From positions 620,001 to 684,000 of the forward strand of contig JBAIAA010000745.1 in NCBI GenBank assembly GCA_037893245.1: 64,000 bases of DNA, in the 5' to 3' direction. The first letter of the stretch is position 1; the number at the start of each line of letters is the position of its first letter. The position numbers and the translations under genes were made by a program. A model generated the notes under the pieces. It was not told where the DNA came from and did no database searches. It saw nothing but the letters and a program-made list of their open reading frames with translations. The DNA comes from Crossaster papposus (Eukaryota > Echinodermata > Asteroidea > Velatida > Solasteridae). Positions 10,926 through 23,229 of the stretch are shown here, in pieces.

Positions 10926-10929
10926 TTAA

Positions 10930-13400
10930 AGTACAACCATCTGTTTCGTTTTGTTCTGTAACGCATTTGTTCGGGTATGATTAATCTCGGTGTATCATTT
11001 AGGTATACCATGGAGGCTCTTATTCCTCCATGGGTATACGCAAGTTATATCCGGTTTGGTGACGTCACTTGGAGTAGAGGAAGGGAATACTGACCTAGTT
11101 TAGTTCGGATATAAATACTGTTTATCAAGAAGTTAAAATAATGAAAATGGAGATCATGATGTACACTCAAGTTCCAGTTTGATGGCGTCGCTGCGTTTTG
11201 GAAGCAGAAGGCCAACATAAAATGTAACTAACAGGTGTCATTATTTGGTCTAGAAACATAGTCACGAGATATAAATCAAATGAAGAATATAAATGTTTAA
11301 AACAAAATTATCATATTCAAATTCTCTCAACACTAATTTTAACAGTAACTTCCAGTTTGAAGACGTTTACTTTAGTTTAGCGAGAAAACACTTTTCTTTC
11401 TACAATCAGTTTGTAAACATGTTAAACGTACGTGTCCGATTCCTGTTTAGAAACCAATAACAACAAAAAGGGTTTACTCGCTAAACAAAGTTTTGCAGTG
11501 CATGAAACCTTGCAAAATAATTGTTGTTTGCTTACCAAATATAACCATGGCTCCATGATATAACTTGGTACGTAGTTTTCAGCAAAGACCCTAGCGCTCT
11601 ACGATCTTTGGTTTTCAGTTTCAAAACGTTAAACACTGACGTGCCGCTAGAGGGCGCCCAATCGGGTGATGACGTCATCCTTTGTCGTTCGGCGGTGTTT
11701 GGCATTCACAAAATATTAGGCTATGTATTTCGTATCGTAACCGACACCACGAAATAACACTCGCGTACTCTGAAGTGCTATTACTCAAGTTTGTGTGTGC
11801 GCGTGCGCATTTCGGACTTTTGTTTTCACACTCAAGCATGTTGCAGAAATACAATTCGGAGAAAAACGCTTTAAAATATTTGACAGGAATTTATTTTATC
11901 TATATATAAAACAAATAATAAAATCCTTTAAATCGGTAAAATAAAGGTGAGAGTTAGTTCGTAAAAACGAAAATGTACTGTTTGAGTGCAGTGTATAGAG
12001 TGTTACTATGTGAAAACGAAATTCACTTGGTTCTGTAAAATACGTATAACGCGCACTCACGTGCAGACGGTCGGGTGTTACTATGTCCATAGAGACAAGA
12101 ACAGTTTGCTATGTCGGCGATTTTGTCTGTAGTAGTATGCTTCCGTTGTTCGAGTTATATTAGATTTTATTGCACTTTTAGCAGCAACGGAAGTGAATGT
12201 CAAGCGGTTTTGTGCCCGGTAATGTTGCTCAAATAATAATAATGTACGGGGCGTATAAATAAGTGCTTAACATTATTACCCCGGCCTATGAAACATTCCA
12301 AACCATCTCAGGTCCCTGGGGAGTATACAGCTCGATGCTGCAATTTTGGCGCAAAGTAGGTAAATCAACCACAATAACCATCTCTGCCCCCATAGGTACC
12401 CATTTACTCCTGGGTGGAAAGAAGCAATGAGTGGAAAAAGTGTCTTGCCCAAGGGCACACGTACCATAGTCCCAGGCCGGACTCTAACCCACAACCTGTA
12501 GCTGGTCTACACATTACAAATTCAATGCTCAGAGAGCTGATACTCAGAGAGCTGATACGAGAAATTGGAAGGAATTGCAGTTTGTATTGATTTCAGACTT
12601 AATTTTGAGTTCACTGAACTTTGACCTTCCGGTAGAACCGAAAGTAAAGGTCAAACTAGTCCACGCACGCGACAATTTGTTTCTCAATTCTGGTCTATCT
12701 GGCAACAAAGTATAAATATGATTGATTAACTAGTTGAAGAGTTATAGCTGGAAGGTTTTGTTTGTTCAACGAAAATTGTTTGTAATTTGACACCCGGTGA
12801 CGTCATCATGACGTCAGATTAATATGTACCACTCGGGATGAAGGTCGAAATGTACTGAATGTTACAATTCCATACCATAATCTGTTTAGGAAAAATAACG
12901 CGTATAAATATGGTTCGGAACAAAAGAAATAATACGTTATCTTTGCCACAATTGCCGGGATATTTTCATGGGGCAATAGTAATTTATCTTTCTTAAATAC
13001 AATTTATGTTGTAAAGAAAAGAAACCACTTGGAGTTATAAACTATTAATATAATGCAAGAGCACATGCCGCACCCCTTTTTCATCAATAAAGGGGTTGCA
13101 TTGACGTCACGCGCGCTAATCGCACTAGCAACCGGGCCCGGCGGCCATTATTTAGGTCAAACAAAGTGCAGACGGTACATTACCGTGACGCATTTTGACC
13201 TCATTGGGGGCGCTGTCGTGAAGTGCGACGTCATATGCATGAACTTTATTTAATACACTACCCATCGCTGAGTTGGGATACCACCCTGGAGTCATTATGT
13301 TTAAATACGATAGGAACCTGTTACCTACATGTACAACCATTTTGCAACTGTTCAGTATAAATACAGACATCCACCAGTACGATACAAGAAATTCAAGGAA
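10930..13400 (+). repeat. Old duplicated unit, copy 1 (with nested SINE)
   Basis: Blocks match the unit at 14005-15445 in the same order. 11044-11110 pairs with 14095-14165, 11640-11710 (gctagagggcgcccaatcgg) with 14752-14815, and 12570-12840 (gaccttccggtagaacc through a gtgacgtcatcatgacgtca core) with 15150-15412. Several TGACGTCA palindromes recur. Length differences come from later insertions such as the SINE at 12225. A 33-bp hairpin with arms ATACCATGGAGG lies at 11006-11038. No gene seen. Confidence 0.65.
12225..12500 (-). mobile_element. SINE fragment, minus strand
   Basis: Shares the SINE body of 10156-10440 on the minus strand: cttgggcaagacacttttt, the CACCCAGGAGTAAATGGGTA segment, and a tail near ggggtaataatgttaagc. 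The tRNA-like head is degraded (gggttagagtccgg). It interrupts copy 1 of the old duplicated unit. Confidence 0.65.
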
Positions 13401-14004
13401 ATTGCATTTGTAAAGAGTAAGAGCATCTGACTATTTATCTACAGTTAAACACCAAGGATCCTTTTTTTGGAATAGCCCCCCCCCCCCCACTTAGGTTAAT
13501 GGGCAGTTTAAAAAAAACATCTTAAGAAATATCTATTAAATTTTTTTTATCTAAATGTTGGTACAATACCTGTCTGTTTGAAATATGTTGGAAATTAATA
13601 GTGAAAAAAAAACCCAATATTATTTCTGTGTTAGTATTTCTGCAATAACTCTACACTAGATAGCTCATTACACGTCAAGCCTTTTATTTTCCTTTTTGAT
13701 TTATTTATAATGTCCATTTAATGTTTTATTCACGGGAGCCTGGCCTTGTACAAGCTTCGGCTTTCTGTCAACCTACACCAATCATTATCATTGCACTATT
13801 TAATTTATGCTATGTAATTTATTGATTAATTTCTTTAAAAATGATGCTTGGAAATAAATCAAATGAAAAACTAGAGGTTCGCGCAGTGAGCTACAGTTCG
13901 CAGAGTGGTCGGGCAGACAATTATGTTATTAGGCACTGCCCAGTTCTAGTTCAGTTGCATTTTTGTATATACAAAACAAATACAAAATCGTGAAAGTTAA
14001 CTTT
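13401..14004. other. Repeat debris with a LINE-like 3' tail at about 13660-13870
   Basis: A poly-C run lies near 13480. Positions 13738-13790 read cgggagcctggccttgtac then cttcggctttctgtcaacc, and the segment ends in aaataaatcaaatgaaaaac. This is the style of a non-LTR retrotransposon 3' end on the plus strand. No coding sequence. Confidence 0.4.
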
Positions 14005-15445
14005 TTATAGTACAATCATCTGTTTTGAAAAAAAATATCATCATTTAGGATATGATCAATTTCAGTAAACATAATAGGTACACGTATAAGTGATTTCCGG
14101 TTTGGAAATGTCATCAAAAAGTTTTTAAAAGGAAGGGAATGCTGATTTAGTTAGGATAGGATACCTGTTTATCAAAATGTTAAAATACCGCATGGAAATA
14201 TATAAATCATAAGTGTATGTATTAATAACACCCAACTTCCAGTTTGATGACGTCACAGCATTTGAAAGCAGAAGGTCAACATGAAGTGTAACATGTGCCA
14301 TTTATTATTTGGGCTAGGAACAGGGGCCAATTTCATAGAGCTGCTAAGCAAACAAAAATGCTTAGCACAAAAAAGTCTGGCTCATTAAAAAAAGGTTACC
14401 AGCCCAAATTATAGGTGTTTTTCATGCAAAGCAAAAAAACAGCTGATTATCAATCCAGAACAATAAAGATCAGGTGAAAATTTGGTCTGTAACCTTGTTT
14501 TTGCCAAGGACAAATTGTCATGCTAAGCAAATTGTTGTGCTTAGCAGCTCTATGAAATTGGCCCCTGGGATCAAAAGAAGGATTAGAATGGAAAGAGAAA
14601 AATTATCATATTCAAATTCTCCCTACAGTAACTTCCAGTCTGATGACGTCATGATTTTTAAATTATTATAGTTGTTCACCATATTTATAGGGGCAACTTG
14701 GTACAATTTCGATGGAATTGTTTTATTTCAAAAAGGTTAACTTCTTTCTAATATTCCGCTACGGGGCGCCCTATCGGGTGATTATGTAATCTTTTTTTTT
14801 TGTATTTGGCATTCCTCGCCCAACACTTCTATAGCGTATTTGTGTGTAGTAAACAAGGGTTATATTATATTTTTATTGCACTTAATTCCGGTACCACCGG
14901 AAATGGAGGTCAAAAGGTTTTGTGCCCGATTATAATAAATGTTGCTCAGTGCACCGTCTACTACCTCACGAATACGAACACGATACTCTATTTTAGTTAA
15001 AAAAAAGAAAGATAAAACTATTTTGTTAAATGTTGCCCTTCACTTGTTATTTCATACCTGATGACGTCATTATGACGTCAACAAATGTATAACATCTTCG
15101 CACCAGGATTCAAGTTCACACTAGGTTGTATCATCCCGTACAAAGTTTGGAAGAAATTGCGGTTTGTTTTGATTTCAGGCTAATGGCTTCATTTTTAATT
15201 CACGGAACCTTGACCTTCCGGTAGACCCGGAAATGAAGATCACGCGAGTCCATGTACGCAAACAAAAGTGTATCCATTCATGGTCTATCTGGTTACAAAG
15301 TATGAATGTATTATTTTGTTCAAGAGTTATAGCTGGAAGAAGAAAACACATCGGTTGTAATTTGACACCTGATGATGTCATCATGACGCCAAATAACCTT
15401 TTTTTGACGCATAAAATTGTCAAAGAGATAGATACGAGTACATAA
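14005..15445 (+). repeat. Old duplicated unit, copy 2
   Basis: Co-linear with 10930-13400, as described there. It retains cttccagtttgatgacgtca (14229 onward), gcgccctatcgggtgatta (14766) and the final accttccggtagacccgg / gatgatgtcatcatgacgcc block. It is interrupted by a TIR element at 14321-14567 and ends next to the palindrome at 15449. Confidence 0.65.
14321..14567. mobile_element. Family B TIR element (CAGGGGCCAATTTC ends)
   Basis: The 247-bp element begins CAGGGGCCAATTTCATAGAG and ends with the exact inverse, CTATGAAATTGGCCCCTG; the subterminal GCTGCTAAGCA is also inverted. Family members are at 45583-45803 and, more diverged, 42647-42918, with a half copy at about 32256-32381. CAGGG ends suggest a hAT-like MITE, but no clean 8-bp duplication is visible at this copy. 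Confidence 0.75.
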
Positions 15446-15448
15446 TTA

Positions 15449-15982
15449 TGTGACACGATCAAGCGGAATGAGTCGGATGTCGGGGAATCCCAAAAATGTT
15501 TTAATCAGAACTGTGTTCTTCGTTGGTATTTAAACAAATTCACATAACTCGACAACAAAACATCGTATCAACATGGGGTTTTCAGTTTTTAAAACGTACA
15601 ATTGCCCTCTTTAAAACTAAATGACCGGGGTGCGATAATTTTTTCTGCAGGTAGATTGGTACATTAGCCAATCAGAACACAGATAATGTTGACGTCATCG
15701 ATGATGTTAGAGTTGTCTGGGACAAATTAACCCTAACCCCTAACCCTAACCCTAACCATAGAGAAAATTCCTTTCTCTATGCTCTAACCCCTAACCCCTA
15801 ACCCTAGTCAGATCCCAGACAACTCTAACATCACCGATGACGTCAACACCATCTGTGTTCTGATTGGCTAATAAATGTACACTATGTACCAACCTACCTG
15901 CAGATAAAATTATCGCGACCGGGGCCGACATCATTTTTTGACCAGGGCTGACATCCGACTCATTCCGCTTGATCGTGTCACA
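15449..15982. mobile_element. Palindromic TA-flanked element with telomere-like CCCTAA block
   Basis: TA precedes TGTGACACGATCAAGCGG at 15449 and follows its exact inverse at 15982. Arms of roughly 180-270 bp pair, including cagaacacagataatgttga / tcaacaccatctgtgttctg. The loop (about 15728-15809) holds two same-direction CCCTAA blocks with CCCCTAA variants, separated by the small hairpin ATAGAGAAA...TTTCTCTAT. The TA flanks fit a Tc1/mariner-type target duplication. No ORF. Confidence 0.75.
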
Positions 15983-16100
15983 TATACAGATTTGAAAAGA
16001 TATACTTTTGTTCACATTATTAAACATGATAAAATACTTATTCCAGGGTATATACCTACGTACGTCACTTATAGGCCTACAATAAATATATTTGTAAATA

Positions 16101-16511
16101 TGTGACCTGCTCCAACAAAACCAGACATAAGTGTGTTTTTTGAAAAGTGAAATATTATTATTTCCATTTAGTATACATCTTCGGCTTTCATTTGGTACCA
16201 AAACCACCTTTATACCATTCATCGAAGAGAGTAGCGATAATCTATGGACAATTCGATGTATTTGGAAGATAAATTACCACTTTTAGGACACAGTTTGCCT
16301 TAATAAATGCATGATTTTTGTACTTTCTCATCAATAAAGTTGACTTTGGTTTAACCGAGTGTTAAAGTATACATATTAAAGAATACAAAAATAACGTAAA
16401 AACTAAAATCGATGTCCGCCAGATTTTTTCACCCCATTTCAACTTTGACGAGCTGTATCTCGAAATAGCCTGTGCGACTTAATATGTCGGGTTTCGTAGG
16501 AGCGGGTCACA
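16101..16511. mobile_element. Family G TA-flanked element (TGTGACCTGCTCC ends)
   Basis: TA at 16099-16100, then TGTGACCTGCTCCAAC. The right end reads GTAGGAGCGGGTCACA, then TA at 16512-16513. Related ends occur at 46241, 50345 and 51178-51597. Non-coding; a Tc1/mariner-type MITE by its TA flanks. Confidence 0.65.
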
Positions 16512-16513
16512 TA

Positions 16514-17112
16514 ATTATGTTTAAAGTAGAAATGAAAAGATGAAAACGTAAATATACCAATGATAGCGTACGACGAGACGACGAGATTAAATAATTGTCT
16601 TTCACCAAAAGGTATATCAAATGGATTACATTATTTGGATAAGTGCGAACTTGAGCGACCAAAGATGAAATTGAACACGGGATATGCAAGGTCATAAATC
16701 TTTAAAACGAAATTAAAGTTAACCGTTTATGAAATTGAATGAAAACAGTTTTAAAATGTGCGGGGAAAACCTATATTAAATAGACCTGTCAATACAAATT
16801 CAGAACAAACTTGCTTGGTTGTTTACTAATATACGTCTCGTGACCGAAAAATATAAATCAGAGGTTTGGTACTGAAAAACGACCTCCTTGTTTTTCGGAT
16901 AAAAACCAATCAGCAGTTTATGTCACAAAGTTCTTTCAGTGTATCCGAAGATATAAAATGCATTAAATAAATATATAAAATGTATTTAATGAGAATTCCT
17001 ATAATACTATTGATTGGTTTGGAAAGGTTATAGGCCCTAGTTATACAAATAGGGCCAGTAATTGTTATGCTGAAAACAGTTCTAAATGGTTAAGGAAACG
17101 TGGGACCCTTAA
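16514..17112. other. No gene or clear element seen
   Basis: AT-rich sequence with short spurious ORFs only. Nothing here resembles an exon with flanking splice signals. Confidence 0.4.
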
Positions 17113-17478
17113 AATGTAGAATAAATTATCATGAATGGGTAGATGTAGGGGTTTGTATTTTATAGTAAATATCGTTTAACTGACCTGTCCGAAGTTTTAC
17201 AATCATGGATGGCGAGAAAAGCACGAAAAACAGCGTTTGTTTTCAACCGGCGTCGAGCAGTTATTCTTATGTTATTTGTGTTTTTTCGCGATCGCCGTTC
17301 GGCGATCGCAAATTTTTCTTTATAAAACTATTTTTATCAGAATAATTACAGGATATCTAGCGCAATCTTTTTGCTGGATGCCTAGAATCATTGTTTATTT
17401 TCAGATGAGTAAGATATTTCTTAATAATTTGGTAGTAAATATTTTCGATATCTGCAAATGGTGTACCGTATCCTACCT
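17113..17478 (+). mobile_element. Family A TTAA element, copy 1
   Basis: Same family as 36332-36710. The left end is eroded (TTAA at 17109-17112). The right end is intact to TCCTACCT followed by TTAA. It carries the diagnostic hairpin GCGATCGCCG-TT-CGGCGATCGC at 17288-17309, the counterpart of a different-sequence hairpin in copy 3. Confidence 0.75.
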
Positions 17479-17572
17479 TTAAGCGGGGCCTGGATGGACC
17501 CCACGCCGAAAAGGCTTTGCGCTCTCCCTCGCCAATATTGTCTCTGAAAAACGAAGGACCCCCTGACAAACT

Positions 17573-17596
17573 TCCCCCCCCCCCCCCCCTCCCCTC
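17573..17596. repeat. Poly-C / C-rich tract
   Basis: An almost pure C run followed by a CCCCTCCC stretch, just after family A copy 1. Similar C or G runs are at 29950, 33761-33850, 42301, 46351 and 56058. Length is probably unstable. Confidence 0.8.
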
Positions 17597-17907
17597 TCCC
17601 ATTAAAAAATAGGTGTAAACTGGCTACTTTGTGGCATTTACAGCAGAAGGTATGTGATTATGGTAAGTTAAAAAAAGAAGTTCCCTCAACTTAAACAAAC
17701 AAATATTAACATTATTTCTTGAACTATATTGGTAAAATAACTTCAATAAAATGAAAGAGCGTCAATTTGTTGGTCTACTGTGGAAACAAATTACACGATT
17801 TGGAAATCCCGTTTTCAAATTACTTGCGATTAAATAGAATACATGCAAAACACAGCTATCTACTGTTGTGCATGCCATCATTGCATGTTATGACGTACAC
17901 TCGCTAT

Positions 17908-18038
17908 TCTTGGCCCAAGACTTGGATTAGTATTTGTTTGTGTATCGTTGTGTTTGACAAGCGCGCGCTATGCATTGCGCGCTGGTGGGACCGAGTGGAC
18001 GCCCACAACAAAAAACCCATCCAGTCTTGGGCCAAGAC
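17908..18038. repeat. Inverted repeat with internal GCGCGC palindrome
   Basis: CTTGGCCCAAGACTTGGAT at 17909 pairs with ATCCAGTCTTGGGCCAAG at about 18019-18036. Between them GCGCGCTATGCATTGCGCGC forms a second palindrome. A 182-codon open frame runs across this region but is not supported as a gene. Confidence 0.6.
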
Positions 18039-18354
18039 TATACACTACACAACAGTGTTATGCGCATGGTGCACTGCGGACAGCTGCAAAAAGGGAGTAG
18101 GCTCACTTAAATGCATGCAACTTTACAACCAAATGAGTAAATTCAGAAGTGCAAAAATCTGTATAAGCCAAAAGCATTGTCTATTTGCCAAAAATGTATT
18201 ACACAATTCTTCTAGAGAAAACTTCTGTTTGACTCGCCCCGTACGTTGCTTACCTTTAATATTTGGTGGGTTGTCAGTCCCGAATCCTTCAGAGAATGGT
18301 CTCAACCACCGTTGACTTATCCCAAATATGCGTTGGTGTCACTCCTTCCCTTTG

Positions 18355-21080
18355 CAATTTCGAGCCAGGTAGGGTTGAAAAAATGCTATGTAGCCATGGT
18401 CGAGAACGGGAAAACTCCAATGTGACTCGCCGATGGCTTTGGTGAGCTTTTATATACTGTGAGCTTGTGCCGGCGCGGGGTGGTGTTTTTCGCAAGGACC
18501 CTGAAAACTGAACCATACACGCATGCCCCACCCCATCACGCGCTCGGTGGAGTGATTTCATTCGCTGCTTGGGATAATTATCATTAGCATTTTCCCTTAT
18601 AAGGGCTTGGAATCGGTTCGTAAGTTAACAAGAAACAGCTTTTGGAAACGCGCCAAAATCGTCATCAGACATTAGTCCATCTGTGATTGGTTAAAGTTTC
18701 ACACATTGGTTTAATCGATCGTGGCGTAAGATATGCATGGGCATTGTGTAGCGTAGCGACTGAAAATGACCTATTTTACCAGCAAATCGTAATTGACGTG
18801 GAGCCCGTCATTGCTCAACGTATTAACGCGCATGCCCCACCCCATCACGCGCTCGGTGGTGTGATTTCATTCGCTGCTGGGGACAATTATCATTAGCATT
18901 TTCCCTTATAAGGGCTTGAAATCGGCTCGTAGTTAAACAAAAACGGCTTTAGGAAACGCGCCAAAATCGTCATCAGACACTAGTCTAATTGTGATTGGTT
19001 GGAAGTTTCACACATTGGTTCAATCGATCGAAGCAACAATTAGTAGAGATTCTCAGTACGTGTCCAAGCTGGTATAATGCGCACGTGCAGTTTTTTACAG
19101 AAAGATTCCACACGGTGAAACTGAAAGCGACTCTCCCTTTCCGCCAGATGGTTCCGTACCTGGCTGGGCATCCAGAACGGGAAGGTAGCGGAGACCCCAA
19201 ATCCGATCCGATCTGACCCACCGATAACAAACTGTTGTGTACATAAAGATCAACGGCTATATCACGTAGTAAGGATGTGTTTTGTGGTTTCCTGGCAGTT
19301 AAAAGGAAAGCAGTACTTTGATTTCGGCTATTTCTTTTTAAAGCCTGTATATCTTAAATTAATGCATTCAGCAAGTGTTTTGGGTATGTTTCTTCTCAAT
19401 GCATGTACATGAACATGTACTTCGAACAAGGGTTTACTTTGGAGACTGTGACTATAATGTGTGATTCTTCTCTAAATACTTTTAGCAGATCGAGTCTGAA
19501 TCAGAAGTCTAATCTGACAATCAGTGCATAGCCTTCTTTCTTTTATTTGCTATATGTATGCATAGCTCTCTCGGTACAATGAATATTCATGAGATTGGAC
19601 ACCACATTTTGACAACAATTTTTCTTTAAAACAATTTTTCTTTAAAACAACAATTTTATTGAAAAGTGAAGTAGACAAAATACAAATAAAATAAATTTAC
19701 AGAGAAATTTAAAAGAAAAGGGTTTCTTTAAAAAGTTATTTAAATATTACAACTGACTGAAGCTCAGCCTACGATCGGTGTTAATATTGTAATTATACAA
19801 TAACGCTTGGGGTAAGTTTATTGGTCAGTAAAATTGGCCTAATGTTGGTGTGCATTAACCACAGGACGCGCCGCTGGCCAAAGTGGTGACCATAAACACT
19901 ATCGGACAATAGATAGATCTCGTCATTATAAACACAGAGCCTTGTGGGGGCAATGTTTTATTTTCAAGACAAATTTAATTTCCGCCAGTTTCAATTGAAA
20001 TGATGCAAGGCTAGACTCTTGGCCCTTATCAATAATTGTTCGTTTTTCTCCCAAAAGTATTTTTTGAGCCAATTTTGATACAAATGCAATGTTAACCCCT
20101 GGCAACTTTCAATTTACCCTAAAAGTCTTTTTCTGGCCAATTGTAATTAAAATATAAGACTAACCCCTTACATATACAATGTTTGTATTTTGCCAACATG
20201 TCATTTTGGGCAAACTTTGAAACAAATGCAAGGCTATTATTATAACCCCTTAAATTAATTTTATGCTTGGCCAATTTTAAATAAAAACCCAACGCTAACT
20301 CCTCACAATTGGTCAATTTTCGTAAACAAATCAACAAATTTGATATAAAACGCGAGGCTAACTCCTTACAATTATTTAATTGTAAGTAAACAACACAGAC
20401 ATAGGTGTACAACACCAATTCACTTTGAATTACTACGCGCGAGCTCATTATTATTTTGTAACCCTTTAGATGTTTTTATATAAAAAGGTCCCTGAGGCCT
20501 ACCAATAGGACTTACTGTAGAAATATTTGTGGAGATCAATATTTGTGACTTTTGCCTTCCAACTCGTTGAATTGTATTTTCAAAAAGAGACCAACGGGTG
20601 GGTCTATTTGACATAAAGGCGGGGGGCTACATTGAGGCCTGGGCCCAGAGAGATTGACGACCATTTTAGGGGTGATTTGGGGGAGGAGAATATAAAACAA
20701 AAAATCTATTCATTCAACCTCAGTAAAATTTTAGCCAAAGGAAGACAACAACAACTGCCAAAGGGGTCCTAATCTTTCATTTCCTGTAAAATATACAATG
20801 CAAGCCTATTCCTGAGCGTCGTCAGGCGGCGCTGTTTCTTTTTTTGATTTTGCGTCTTTTTCTATGAGCGCGTATTCAAGCTCCATTGAAACCAGTGTAA
20901 AATCAACAACGTTCAGGGCCAAGTTTGATGCAAACTGACATCACTGGGGTTTCTCAAACAAGAATCAGATTATAGAGGGCGCTATCATGACACCGACACC
21001 ACGAACGGACACCCTCTAGAACTGGCACCCTTTGCATCACAGTCATGTGTAGAAAACATTCAAGACATTCGAGTTTCGAG
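18355..21080 (+). repeat. Family C segmental unit 1 (about 2.7 kb)
   Basis: The unit runs from ttcgagccaggtagggt, through a strongly conserved block starting acgcatgccccaccccatc, to the gagggcgctatcatgaca / catgtgtagaaa region. There the next unit's ttcgagtttcgagccagg begins, so unit ends are head-to-tail compatible. Its first 240 bp (18520-18760) are repeated in tandem at 18829-19070. The conserved block contains a CCCTTATAAGGG CArG-like palindrome (18594, 18903) and two ATTGG boxes 20 bp apart (18994, 19014). No frame is kept between copies, so it looks non-coding. Confidence 0.8.
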
Positions 21081-21832
21081 CCAGGTATAGGGTTGTAACA
21101 CTGATCTCTATAACTGGATAGGTCGAGCGGCTCTGCACGTGAAGCCATCAGCGGCCATATTGGGATATTAAAAACATTGCAGGCGTACATACGTTTGTAT
21201 AGCGCAAGACCGAGAAAACGAATGTAATATCACAGGAAACAAAGTTAACATCACAAAAACAATCCAGTTTGATCAGGAAAATTAAGTTAAACATAATAAC
21301 ACCCAAGAATTACATGTATACGCCAAGTTTCAATGTTAAATAGGCCTATTTTTGGGAAAAGATATGAGACATTCGTGTGAGACGATGCAATGCAGTGCAA
21401 AGTCTATGGGATATGTCGGACAAGTATTTTTAAGAATTTCCAACTTCTAAACTTGTTTTTTTTTTGGGTTGTTGGGGGTTTTTTTTTTGGGGGGGGGGGG
21501 GGGGGAAGAATTCCACATCATAACCTTATGCACAAACCATAGGAAAAGGCAAAACGAGTTTTGTTGGGATTAAGGAAATTCTTGAAATTGTTGGTTTAAT
21601 TTTATATCCAGACACTAAAAAGTGCGTTTTATGATAAAATCAAAAAATGTTGAAAAATTGGAAAAAATGTCAGTGTGTTTCAGGAAAATTTAATTGGCAC
21701 ATCATGGTTTGTTCGTGGGGTTTTAAGGCACTGTTCAGATTTGGAATCAACCTAATGTTTAGTAATTTTTTTAGAAAGGGTCCCAAAAATTCTTGCTGGA
21801 CAAGTGGACAAAAACAAATTATGTGGTTTTGA
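21081..21832. other. No gene seen; T/G homopolymer tract
   Basis: Follows family C unit 1. It has a long T run then G run near 21458-21506. No exon-like sequence. Confidence 0.4.
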
Positions 21833-21880
21833 GCTTAAACCATAGAGCTGTATAATAAAGATACAGCTCTATGGCTTAAA
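21833..21880. repeat. Compact 48-bp hairpin
   Basis: TTAAACCATAGAGCTGTAT and ATACAGCTCTATGGCTTAA pair around the 7-base loop aataaag with one mismatch. The arm CATAGAGCTGTAT resembles the terminus CATAGAGCTATAT of the element at 62178-62647, so this may be two fused ends of that family. Confidence 0.65.
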
Positions 21881-22344
21881 CTATGAACTTGAGAAACTTG
21901 AAATAAATCACAATTAAAAATATAAATCACATGTGTAAATAATGACATAAGTCACACAATTGATTCAATTTTGCTTATTATTTTACATTGATACACTACA
22001 TATAACATGTAATAACTACTGCCATAGTAACAATATGCTTATTATGTATTGTTTACTGGTGTTATAAAACCAAAACAAAACAATTAACCCCCGACTGTTT
22101 ATGAATTTAAAACCAAAACAAAACTTGCGATGTCATTTTAGAATAATAATTGTTGATACTATGCAAAGATACATTTGGCAGCATTCTTCACAGGCCAAAT
22201 TTTAATAGGACACCCTTGTACGGCTTTAACTTTGAATTGTGAGTGTTTCTAGATATTTGTGCGATATGAACACAATATTAAAGATTTGTACACCACAATT
22301 TTTGTTTTGTAACAAAGCAAAATAAAACCATGATTGAAAAGCAA

Positions 22345-22425
22345 CATTTGACCGGGCGGCATAACATTTTAACAGGGCAGCATAAAAATATGACAGAACA
22401 GCGTAACATGTACACAGGGCGGCCG
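22345..22425. repeat. Degenerate short tandem repeat
   Basis: Three to four copies of a roughly 25-bp motif around CAGGGCGGCATAACAT. The flanks (21881-22344 and 22426-23229) show no gene. Confidence 0.5.
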
Positions 22426-23229
22426 CTACCCAGTGATTGCGGAGAACACTGACTGGGTAAATCCATGTCATTTTAACATCTGTATAATTTGCTTTGAATA
22501 TTAACAATACAATTTTAACCAGATTTGTCAGTTTTCATAAAACACATGTTCAATATATTTCCATGTTACAAAGATAGGTTTGTGACTGTTGCGACTGTTT
22601 TATTATCTGTACTTATATTGTTGAAACATGAAATGCCAAGATGCAGAGTTCTGCAATATTTGCAGCACATCTATAAGGATGTGGAATACCGAGATAGCTT
22701 ATCTTGGAAAACGTAGTTGGTCAATTAAGCTTCCGTATTTACTGATGGTTAAACAAAATAATTTTTGACATTCGCTGTCATCTGTTGTCCCTCTGTCATA
22801 ATGGGAGCAGTTCGTCCTATGACTTGTCCTTGTCCAGCCGTAATAAGCTGTACAGACTGACATCTTAGTACATGTAGCAAGAAGTGGACTTGGGTAAACC
22901 AATTAGCTGTAGTGAACAAAGAAAGAAAATATACAGGTATAAATTAATGCCAAGGAAAGAATGTTGTAACATGACGCTACATTTATTTGGCATACCCATT
23001 TCTTCAGAGAGTGAAATTTCATTTTTTTAAATGGTGGGCGTAGGTAATAAAACGACGATTTTCTAAAAGAACACAAATGTACGCAAACAGTCGTCGTAGA
23101 CGTTGCGCGGCTACGCCAAGTTTCGTGAAATGCTCCGTACGAAAATAGCGCAGCTTCTCGAAAAAAAATTGCAAGCCTTACGCCACTTTTGAAAATGGCG
23201 CAAGGTACGCACTTTTCGTGAAATCGGCT

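Noticed and set aside
15725..15812. True chromosome end or telomere
   Set aside because: The CCCTAA block is short, degenerate and internal to a TA-flanked inverted-repeat element, with ordinary sequence on both sides.
17767..18315. 182-codon plus-strand frame
   Set aside because: It spans an inverted repeat and GCGCGC palindrome, shows no domain-like pattern, and ends inside a repeat unit. Best explained by chance.
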